Source of the DNA: Hsuehochloa calcarea
Lineage: Eukaryota; Streptophyta; Magnoliopsida; Poales; Poaceae
Reading direction: 5' to 3'
Assembly: GCA_036346395.1 (NCBI GenBank)
Contig: CM070596.1
Span: forward strand, 21,924,177-21,988,176
DNA: 64,000 bases
Made by a program: the position numbers and the translations under genes. Numbering within the stretch: position 1 is the first letter of the stretch; each line of letters opens with the position of its first letter. The notes under the pieces were generated by a model. It was given only the letters and a program-made list of their open reading frames with translations. It did no database searches and had not been told where the DNA came from. Positions 55,431-64,000 of this stretch are shown in pieces.

Positions 55431-56040
55431 TTTTTCTAGCCTCGGGAATTGCTAGCCATGCCCTCCGAAAACTAGCAGAAATCAGATACATGACACAGAT
55501 GAATCAATTGTTGACACAACTCAAAGTGATCATTTAAAACTCAAAATCAATTACAAAAGATTATGTTCAAGGATATATTGTCGCTAGATCTACAATTGAA
55601 TTACAACTACTCAAAATGATCAATTACAATTGAATCAATATTTTTAAGGTCGATCTGTGGTGTCGACGGAGTGAAACTCTCCGTTGGCGTTAACGATCTC
55701 CAAATTGATGAAGGCGCAGAGCGTCCCTCGAACCTCCGAGACCTCTTTCATAGCGAGTGCATCTAAATCTATGGTCATGTCCTGTCACTAGCATGAGTAA
55801 AGTAGTATATATATTTTTAAATTTATATTTAGGAAATAATTATTGCGAGATTGACAAATCTCGGGATCCATCATCTTAGCACTAACCAATTGCCGCATAT
55901 GATGGCAAACGTAGAATGCACATAGGTGATCTTGTTTTTGCTAGCAGCACTGCAAAAATAGAATTACATATGTAGATATAGTCAGTTCGAGACGTATTAT
56001 TACAAAGTATGATATAGCATTATTGCGTTGTAGCGCGTAC
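55431..56040. other. 3' region of the CACTA-2 second gene
   Basis: No clear coding block. Minus-strand fragments around 55870-55960 and 56020-56150 (MAEDNFLESSRLFINYVAKE) continue the Ulp1-like sequence but I could not place the catalytic Cys with confidence. Confidence 0.4.
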
Positions 56041-56049
56041 CGAAAATCA

Positions 56050-58668
56050 CGTCATGTGTTGTAGTGTGGCGCTAGATCCTTTGTATAGCCCTTCCTTTGC
56101 AACATAGTTGATGAACAACCTGCTTGATTCCAAAAAGTTATCCTCGGCCATTTTAAAAGAAGGAAGACTATAATAGAGTTATGTATGGAGGAAATGAGCA
56201 TACATGTTGAGTATTTCTTTTAGAAGGGTTAAGTCGTGGTTTTTGTTTAGTAGGGAATCAAGGTATATTACCTTGTTCATCTTTGGTATACGGACTAATA
56301 ATATCCAGTGGAACCTACTCATGTATGTCGCTATAGTCATAAACCAAAGTTCGTGCTGCATATAAAGTACAAATGAAACTTGTGTAGCAAGTAGTGAAGC
56401 ACTTACTTCTGGTTGTACAACACCATTATGTAGTCTTTGTCATCCTGAGCAAGCAATCCTGTCGTTATGTATTGGACGACGTAGGATGCGTCTTCGTTGA
56501 TGGTTTGCTCAGAGATGACGTGAGGGCCGAGGAAACCCACCGGTTCGTTCCGTCGATGGACATGTTTCATCATGTATCTATACATAAACAATGATTTGTG
56601 ATATTTATCGGTATTACATGAGTGTAGAACTTGATTGTACACACTTACAGTGTTGAGCATCGTAGAAGTGAGGTGTCGAGGGCAGCGTGGTTGAATAGGT
56701 CAAATAAGTCGTCGAAGCCCATGGAGGAGTGGCCCGGCTCATGGAGGAAATGCTCCTTCATGTATTTGACGGTTATTCCAGTATCGCACCCCTTCTGTTC
56801 CGTCTTTTGCATGTACTAGATATGCAAAGACTGACAAGCTACTCCAACGCGTGCTAGCACTATATCGGGGGCCAATGGACTTCCGAGAGAGTATTTCCCG
56901 GGCTTGGGAGGCGCCTTAATGTTCTTCGATTTTGATTTGACCTTAAGTTGCCTATGGCATGTCTTCCCATGAGATGACTCAAGAATCGATACGGTGACAC
57001 GCTTTTCTTGTTCTTTCAGCGTGTTCTCCACGAGAACTGATGGGTTGACCTTCTGAAGCGAAGGATGAGGTGGAGTCATCGAGGGTCCTGATGGAGAGGC
57101 ATGATCATGTCGAGATTGCCGCACTGCAGGGTCCAGGGCGATGTCCTTCTTGGGCCACTGGATAAAAGTGTGCATGGCATCCCCTATTGTTCTGATATCT
57201 TCGTTCGGGCGAATCTCCAGCGGGATAGCCATGAAATTATCATGCACCATGTCCACCTGGACCCTGGCGTAACCCTGCGCCAGCTGGACACCGTGCTGCA
57301 CTGCTCCTTTCTGGTATGGATACACCATCCCTCGCCCAGCCTCAATAGGAATGGATCCCACCATCCTCACTTGGAGCTTACAAGGCGTCGGCTCCTACAA
57401 AATGATATGCAATTAGCTAAGGCGTCATATAGGTCTATCTTTGGAGTATTCGAGAGATGTACTTTACCTTGATGTCGTCGATAGGTAATTGGACATCGTC
57501 ATGTCCAGAATTATGTATGGACGCGACGCTACTCTGATGTTGAGGAGGACTAGCTCCCAGAAAAATGGGGGCGCCTTGCGACTGGTTCAGGAGTTGATTT
57601 ATTTGATCATGTAATCATGTTATCTGTCCCTGAAATTTTTCAGTAAGCACTTGTTCTAACCGGGCGTCGTGCTCAACCTTGGATCTTTTCCTACTCCTGT
57701 ACGTGTCGGAGTCGTGTTGGAATCCATCTGTCCAAGGTACATAAAGCCCAACGCCCCTCGTGCGACCCGGGTGCTCCTTGTTTTCCAGGGCCGTAGATAG
57801 TAGATTCTTCTCCCTGTCCGCTTCGAAGGAACCTTCAGAACATGCGGAAGTCAATGCTTCCTGCAAGAGGTCATCATGTTATTATCGACACTATGAAGTT
57901 ATGGATTTATTAACAACTACGTAGTTTGACATATTTACCAGATGTTGGGACACTGCCGTCTGCTGGGTTTGTGAAAGAGATGCTTCCCGAAGACGTGGCT
58001 GATGCCCTCGTTCTTAACCAGGCTCGAGCGTGCTCATCTGAGATCTCAGCAAATGGTCTTGTAGCGCTCTCGTCCTACGCCGCCCATTGTGTGGTTTTAT
58101 CAACGTACCCAGCGGCGCCGAGTTTGTAGGGGTGAGTGTTTTGTGCCTGGAGAGCTTTGTGCGCCGCACTTTGTTCTTGAAATTCGACCGTCGTCTTCAT
58201 CCGCACAAAGGTGTCCCATATATCTCGCGACAAGAAATGATACTTCGTAAAGGGTGTCCGACCCGTGTTCACGTACATCGTGACAAGTGTGCTCTTGAAG
58301 GTCCTCCACGCGTGTCCCATCGCGAGCAATGCATGCCGTTGCACGCGTGCCTGGTCTGCTTCTGGGATAACGAACGAGCCTAAAATTTCAGTCCACAGCA
58401 GGTCTGTCTCTACATCCGTCAAGGACTTCCAGCTTGGTCTGGTGATCGGGACCCGTTCCCTTCCAAGTATCCCGCAGATGGTCTGGAATCTCGCCGCTGG
58501 TTTCTTGGGACTCAGAGGGATCCTAACGTCACTGACCTCTGTGATAGTCATTCGGCCTGCGGGCAATTTTGATATTCCTCTACCATCTCGCTTACGTACC
58601 ACTTTGATCGGAGATCCAGACGCATTCGGCGACATCAATGATGGCGGCGAAGACGGTGCCTCTACCAT
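56050..58668 (-). pseudogene. CACTA-2 second gene: Ptta/En/Spm-type transposase domain plus Ulp1-like protease
   Basis: Minus-strand blocks in order: an N-terminal block from about 58668 (start MVEAPSSPPSLMSPN) with LSDVETDLLW-like and FVIPEADQARVQRHALLAMG sequence and TPFTKYHFLSRDIWDTFV (Transposase_24 type); 57866-57615 with EHPGRTRGVG and DTYRSRKRSK; 57370-56816 with GRGMVYPYQKGAVQHGVQLA; 56660-56403; and 56361-56179 with HWILLVRIPKMNKVIYLDSL, the His...Asp part of a C48/Ulp1 cysteine protease. Introns are likely between blocks. A stop at about 58075-58077 where the domain should continue indicates a frame change. In En/Spm the second protein binds subterminal repeats; the protease's role in CACTA elements is not settled. 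I infer one spliced gene. Confidence 0.72.
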
Positions 58669-58767
58669 CTCGCTTACTTGGTATCTATATAAGTTACATA
58701 CGCAATGAACTAACATTTCATGGATTGCAAGTTGGTATCCATAATATTTAAAGAAAGACACAAACAT

Positions 58768-59400
58768 AATACCAAAAAATAATAATGACTACTTACAATG
58801 CCATGGATTACACTTGACAAGGAAATCTTACTCAGCAAACAACATCAGATATATGTAACATTTAAAAAAAATTGTGAAAAATTCGTGGTATTTTCTTATA
58901 AATATGCCATGTTAGCATATTTATTAACAAGCACCCTTGAACAGCAGTAGTAGGGTTACGCAACTTAAAGTCTAACGTTGAGCACATTTTATTCCTACTT
59001 TCCAACAAAATGAAAATTAACAAATCTAAAGTTGCTACATGGGAGCAATCAAAATTAATAAAATAATGATAGATCAAGGTATGCACAAAAAGACTATAGT
59101 AAAGCCCAAATCTCTTATTCTTTTTCACTACAGAACTCATCAAGGTATCCATAATTGACCTATAATTTGCATAAATTCTAGCTATTTTCAATTATCTATT
59201 AACTAATATAATCGCTAACTGCTAGTTATACTAGATGATGACAACCTACTAGAAATTTCTAACCAAACCTGTCTTTGTAATTTACTCTGTAAAACACTTG
59301 CTAACAATCCCCATTAGCCCTCAACTTACCTAAGCTAATCCATGCTAACTGGCTTGCTAATCAAATGTATATATATACTCATCTACAATATTGAACATCT
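58768..59400. other. AT-rich intergenic stretch of CACTA-2
   Basis: Upstream (minus sense) of the second gene. AT-rich, with no coding block or repeat array that I can recognise. A possible intron or 5' region of the second gene. Confidence 0.4.
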
Positions 59401-59459
59401 AACCACCAACCTAATCCAATGGATCTACTTTCATACACTCATACTTACGCAACTTAAAG

Positions 59460-59600
59460 TCTAACCTTGGGGGAGGATGCTTCGGACGCTGCAGAGGTCG
59501 GGGTCGCAAAGAAGGGGCGTCGGGGTCGAGAAGGCCAGCAGTACCAGGGGCGTCAGCGTCCAGGAGGATGCTTCGGATGCAGGGGAGGTGAAGGGGCGAG
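59460..59600 (-). other. Internal GC-rich leader in CACTA-2
   Basis: GGAGGATGCTTCGGA occurs at 59472 and 59561 and GGGGTCG-type repeats lie between. Position relative to the internal array is the same as that of the terminal leader (about 63520-63600) to the terminal array. CACTA-1 has the 30-bp minisatellite at this place. Confidence 0.5.
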
Positions 59601-59645
59601 AGTAAGTAGAGTGACGAGTTAAGGGTTCCTCTTAAATAAAGGAAT

Positions 59646-59885
59646 ATCACATACGGTTCTACTATGGAACCGTTTGTGATAAGTTTGTGATATGAAAATA
59701 TCACAAACGGTTCTGTTACGGAACCGCCTGTGATGACTTCTCACAGAAACCCTAAACCCTCATATCACAGATGGTTCCATAACAGAACTGTTTGTGATAT
59801 AGTCATATCACAAACGGTTTCAAAATGGAACCGTCTGTGATGACTTATCACAGATGGTTGCATAAATGAACCATCTGTGATAACT
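59646..59885. repeat. Internal array of CACTA subterminal repeats (CACTA-2)
   Basis: About ten units of TATCACARACGGTTC in both orientations, arranged as inverted pairs around TACTATGGAAC-like centres. It lies between the two genes, about 4 kb from the nearest element end. Confidence 0.87.
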
Positions 59886-59889
59886 TCCT

Positions 59890-60016
59890 TACACAATTCC
59901 AAGTCATTTGACTGAAAATTCATTTGTCTTAAAAAATTCATATCTAATACAACTCAACTTCAAATCAAGTGAAACCAATTTTGATACTCCACATTACAAT
60001 GAAGTTCACAGTGACA
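59890..60016. other. Downstream end of CACTA-2 transposase region
   Basis: Short AT-rich stretch between the internal array and the last transposase block. Matches CACTA-1 only from ACATCAATATCGGAGATG onward. Confidence 0.4.
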
Positions 60017-63000
60017 TCAATATCGGAGATGACAAGTCCACAACACGTGAAAATTCCACATTAACATCAAATTATAATGGAATAAATTCTTAATAAAAAT
60101 ATAACCATTCGTGATGATCGACGCGCATATAGCTAGCTTCTTCACTTGGTTCTTCCTCGAGCCTGATGCCGTCTTCGAAAGGAAGCAACTCGTCAAATTG
60201 ATTATACTCTTCCTCATCCACGACATTCTCAACTCCGACAATCCTTCTTTTTCATGAAGAACTACATGGTGCTTCTAATTTACCGGGCCTGTTACATAAA
60301 AAATTTGAACAACTTGCTTAGCAAGTATGAATAGTCGTCCTTATATCCGACACGTTTGAGGTCCACAATAGTGACGTCGTACTTGTCGACCTTCACACCC
60401 TGCGGAAGTTTAATCCAATGGCATTGAAACAGGGGTTTCTTGAAAAGTACGTAGTCGAGCTCCCAGATCTCCTCTACGAACCCATAGTAGGAGTTCAACC
60501 CACGTGCCCCGGCGGTATTGAACTACTCATGAAACGTATCTATGCGGACACCAATGTTCTAGACTATGCTCCTCATATCCTAAGCTGTTGTATAAAATAT
60601 GTACCCATTTATGTTGTATCCTTACCATATCACAATTGTAAATTTTAGCCCTTTTGCCAACCATAGTAGTGTATCATCACTTGATGACCTCCTAGTGAAT
60701 CACACCTTTAACCATTCATTGAACCGACGGTTGTGCTCTCTCATGATCCAAACCTCCGACCGGTTTGGATTCTGTTAGCGTACTATGTCTTTGTGCTCGT
60801 CGATGTACGGGGACACTTGGGTCATGTGTTGCAAGACTGTCAAATGGGCTTGTGCGTACGTATCTGGATCGGGAGTGATTGATTTCCTTTCGATGGTCCC
60901 GATACCCTCCAGTCTCCCCTCATGATGAGATAGAGGCACACATATCGGTTCCACCTCAGCCATGTAGTCGACGCAGAACTCAATGACCTATTTGGTTGCA
61001 TAACCTTCGATGATGCTGCCCTCCGACCGAGATCGTTTCCGTACGTAGGACTTGAGAATTCCTGTGTATCTCTCGAACGGGTACATATGACGTAGGAACA
61101 CAGAGCCGCATATCTTTATCTCTTTCACAAGGTGAACAATGAGATGGATCATGATATCGAAAAATGACGGAGGGAAATACATCTCAAGATGACATAGAGT
61201 CGTCACCACCTCGGCCTGCAGAGCATCTAGTCCTTCAGGATCGATGACCTTCTAAGCAGCTGAGTTCAAGAAATAACACAGCCTAAAGATTACCACTCGG
61301 ACCTTGTTCGACAAGATACTCCTAATTGCAACAGGAAGCATTTGTGTCATCAGCACATGGCAATCATGAGACTTCATACCAAATAATTTCAAATCTTTTA
61401 TGGAAAAAAGTTTCTTAATATTGGCGGTGTAATCAGACAGAACTTTCACACCATGCAAGCTTTCGCACAATTCATATCTCTCGGCCTTGGACAAAGTGTA
61501 GCAAAATGGGGGAATGTACGTTCATCCTTTATCGGTCTCTTTTGGTGCTAACTCAGTCCTTATGTTCATATCAATCAAGTCACGTCATGCGTTAACACCA
61601 TCCTTTATTTTGCTACTAATGTTCAGTAAGAGACCAATCAAGCTATCACATACATTCTTCTCCACATGCATGACATCGATGTAGTGGCGAACTTCTAAGT
61701 GCTCCCAATAAGGCAAGTCCTAAAAAATTGATCGCTTCTTCCAGATGTTTTTCTGACGAGTCCTTAATTTACGTCCCTTCCCAAGCACAACATCGATATC
61801 CTCAACCATATCATAGATCTCTTTGCCTTTAAAAGCCCTTGGAGCTGAACCGTCCTCCTTATTTCCGTCTAATTGTTTCTTCATCTTGCGGTATGGATGA
61901 ATCTTGGGAAGGAACCTACGGTGACGCATATACACAGTTTTACGAGAGTTGTTCAACCATACACTCTCGGTACCATCTAAGCAGTGCTGACAGGCTTTGG
62001 CTCCTTTTGTACTGAACCCCGACAGGTTACCAAGGGCAGAAAAATATTTGATGGTGCAGAACAACATGGCGCGTAAAGTGAAGTTCTCTCGTTTGTACGC
62101 ATCCCATACTTGTACCCCTTCATTCCAAAGTGTCACAATATCTTCCGGCAATGGTGCTAGGTACACATCAATATCATTCCTAGGTTGCTTCGGTCCTTGG
62201 ATAAGTACTGACATCAAAATGTATTTTCGCTTCATACACAGCCAAGGAGGAAGGTTGTAAATACATAGATTCATGGGTCAGGTGCTATGTTGGTTGCTCA
62301 TGTTACTGAAAGGATTCATTCCATCTGTACTCAACCCTAACCTTATGTTTCTCGGTTCTGCACCGATCTCTTTGAAACTCCGATCGAAGTTTCTCCACTG
62401 GGCAGAATCAGCAGGGTGTCTTAGATTTCTATCCTTCTTACGCTCCTCTGAGTGCCAACACATCAATCTTGCATCCTCTCGATTCGCAAATAAACGTTTC
62501 AAACGTGGGATCACAGGCAGATACCACATCTTAGCAGGAGGTCCTTGCTTCCCCTTAGCAGTATTCTTACGCTTGTATCGGGATGTTTTCCAAACGGGAC
62601 AATAATGCAGGTCTGCATACTCTTTACAGCAGATGATACAATCGTTTGGACATGCATGTATTATTTCTACTTCCATTCCCAATGGACAAAGAACCTTCTT
62701 GGCTTGGTAGGTGGTGCTGGGCAACACGTTTCTCTCCGGAAGGATGTCCGCTAGGAGAGCTAACAACACCATGAAACTCTTGTCGGACCAACCATTGCTT
62801 GCCTTCAATTTCAGCAGTTCAAGAACGGTTGATAATCTTGTGTATTCCGGCTTGCAGCCAGGGAACAAAGGTTTCCCCGAGTCCTCTATTAAGCCCTCGA
62901 ATTTACAAAACTCTCTCTCGCTGTAGTTCCCTTCTGCATCGCGTAGCATCTGATCCAGATTGTCATCATGCGACCTATCCTCATCAAAAGCACAGTTCAC

Positions 63001-63300
63001 ATCCGGCATATGGTTGACTTCCTCGACGATGTCGTCATTATTAACTTCATGCATGATCTACTCTTCACCGTGACTGGTCCAACATGTATACCCTTTCTTG
63101 AAGCCCCTTGGAATCAAGTGAGCTTCGATCTGCGCTGGGTTGTCAAACATTTTCATATTACTGCAATCAATGCATGGACAATACATAAATTTTATCCTAT
63201 TCTTCAACATATCCTTCTCGACGGCTCTTCTAAAAGCAAACACATCATTAATGTACTCTTCACTCACACGGTTCTCAACGTATATGCAATTTCGGTCCAT
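60017..63300 (-). pseudogene. TNP2-like CACTA transposase (CACTA-2)
   Basis: Would catalyse excision and insertion of CACTA elements. Starts MDRNCIYVENRVSEEYINDV at 63300, with the CPCIDC...HLIPRGF transposase-associated domain. Then a 258-codon block (63054-62278) with KKVLCPLGMEVEIIHACPND and RLGLSTDGMNPF; 62274-61720 with YNLPPWLCMKRKY, NDIDVYLAPL and GNLSGFSTKGAKACQHC (Transposase_21 core); 61494-61252; 61209-60988 with DIMIHLIVHLV and MYPFERYTG (DUF4218-like); 60498-60292 with PLFQCHWIKLPQGVKVDKYD (DUF4216-like); 60241-60017. Two in-frame stops, a TAG after HGEE (63055-63057) and a TGA after QHST (about 62275), are sense codons in CACTA-1. Further breaks near 61715 and 60980. Confidence 0.88.
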
Positions 63301-63439
63301 CTACACTACGCACGTAACAAATTAGTATTAAATTATATTAATAAACCAAGTACTCTAACTATTAACCAAACATACTAAATTTTATTAGTGATTAACCTAG
63401 AGCAAATATAAAGGGTTATGTACAGATCGTTACCATCAG

Positions 63440-63610
63440 AGCTCACGATGAATATCCTGCGAGATCTCCTCCCTTTATTCCTCCTCTCCTCCCCTCCTTC
63501 TCCTCTCTAAGTTAGCACAGTAGAGGATGCAGCAGGGGTGGAGCAATGGGGGAGGAGGCAGCAGGGTGGCGGCTCAAATGGGAATGGGCAGGGTTCGGTC
63601 GGGACCAGGT
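63440..63610 (-). other. GC-rich leader of the CACTA-2 transposase gene
   Basis: TCCTCCC- and GGAGGAGGCAGCAGGGTGG-type sequence between the N-terminal coding block and the terminal array, like 12920-13158 in CACTA-1. Confidence 0.5.
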
Positions 63611-63618
63611 ATTATATA
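63611..63618 (-). promoter_or_regulatory. TATA-like box of the CACTA-2 transposase promoter
   Basis: Plus strand ATTATATA (minus TATATAAT), between the leader and the terminal array, in the position of the TATAAATA box of CACTA-1 at 13159-13166. Confidence 0.45.
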
Positions 63619-63628
63619 ATGTCAGCAT

Positions 63629-63914
63629 ATCACAGATGATTCTTATTACCAACCGTCTATGATAGGTACATATCACAGACGGTTGGTAATAAGAACCGCT
63701 CAGGATACTTAAGTCATCACGACGGTTTGCGTGGTCGTAACTGCTCGTGATACTTCACAGATGGTTGTATTTACAAACCGTCTGTGATAGGTTCATATCA
63801 CAGACGGTTCTAAGAGAACCTTCTGTGATAGGTCCATATCACAAACAGTTTGTCTTGGAATCGTCTGTGATTATTTTTTCACAGACGTCTTCTATGGCCT
63901 GTTTTGTAGTAGTG
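63629..63914. repeat. CACTA-2 right terminus and subterminal array
   Basis: About ten TATCACAGACGGTT-type units in both orientations, then TTCTATGGCCTGTTTTGTAG and the terminal TAGTG. ACT follows. Confidence 0.9.
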
Positions 63915-64000
63915 ACTACACTCCACATATATGGACAACCCTAACTCCATGCCCCCAAATCCACTATTGTTGTTCGTCCCGAGCTCTCCTCCTCCGGCTA
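63915..64000. other. Flanking DNA after CACTA-2
   Basis: 86 bp beginning with the ACT duplication; it would join 55045 in the empty site. No recognisable element or gene. Confidence 0.5.

Larger units (their letters stand above)
55049..63914 (-). mobile_element. CACTA-2: full-length CACTA transposon with both ends and target duplication
   Basis: Left end CACTACTACACAAAA (55049-55063), right end TTTTGTAGTAGTG (63902-63914), flanked by ACT at 55046-55048 and 63915-63917. CACTA elements make 3-bp duplications, so both ends agree. Minus-strand order from the right: terminal repeats, TATA-like box, leader, TNP2-like transposase (63300 to 60017), a second subterminal array and GC-rich tract (59885 to 59460), the second gene (58668 to about 56050), and left terminal repeats. 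8866 bp. Two in-frame stops in the transposase suggest it is inactive, though recently enough placed to keep clean ends. Confidence 0.92.

Noticed and set aside
57101..57472. 123-codon plus-strand frame, and 58087-58383 and 58265-58708
   Set aside because: They are antisense shadows of the minus-strand second gene of CACTA-2.

Overview
This window looks like a heterochromatic, transposon-saturated stretch of a grass (Poaceae) nuclear genome. The evidence is the set of element families: Sirevirus-like Ty1/copia elements, chromovirus-like Ty3/gypsy elements with methionine-tRNA primer sites, a miniature TRIM, a large non-coding LTR element, and CACTA transposons with CACTACTAC termini and arrays of TATCACAGACGGTTC subterminal repeats. 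I cannot name the species. No cellular gene could be recognised. The only stretches not assigned to a transposon are 54174-55048, 63915-64000 and a short piece at 8336-8510.

Layout. Positions 1-7403: a minus-strand LTR element with about 3.5-kb LTRs and only about 0.78 kb between them. It sits in a Ty1/copia LTR whose 3' part remains at 7404-8335. Positions 8336-53581: a decayed CACTA element (CACTA-1) with a broken TNP2-type transposase (about 9359-12612) that carries a 686-bp TRIM. Copia-2 (13318-53415, TSD TTCTT) interrupts CACTA-1's terminal repeat array. Copia-1 (13827-35954, TSD ATTTC) lies in the 5' LTR of copia-2. An inverted solo LTR of copia-1's own family (14705-16521, TSD ACTAT) lies in copia-1's 5' LTR, and gypsy-1 (17923-27255, TSD AAATT) lies in its gag gene. 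Gypsy-2 (43769-53172, TSD CCGAC) lies in the 3' LTR of copia-2. Each of these duplications can be read directly on both flanks.

Positions 53582-54173 hold a 207-bp tandem duplication of the CACTA-1 tip and the end of a further, oppositely oriented CACTA element (CACTA-H) into which CACTA-1 apparently inserted. After about 0.9 kb of unassigned DNA comes CACTA-2 (55049-63914, 8866 bp), which has both termini and a 3-bp ACT duplication. It encodes, on the minus strand, a TNP2-like transposase and a second gene that joins a Ptta/En/Spm-type transposase domain to a Ulp1-like protease domain.

How the parts relate: all autonomous-type genes here are broken by stops, frameshifts or insertions, so nothing in the window looks clearly able to move itself. 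The most interesting structural signal is that both CACTA elements carry an internal second copy of the terminal module (subterminal repeats followed by a GC-rich leader), in the same orientation as the terminal one and upstream of the second gene. A palindrome-like GGTCNGACC motif is also shared by the copia LTRs, a copia coding region and CACTA-1. Many small indels between sister copies fall at CAG/CTG/CCG sites, so some frameshifts may be base-calling errors.
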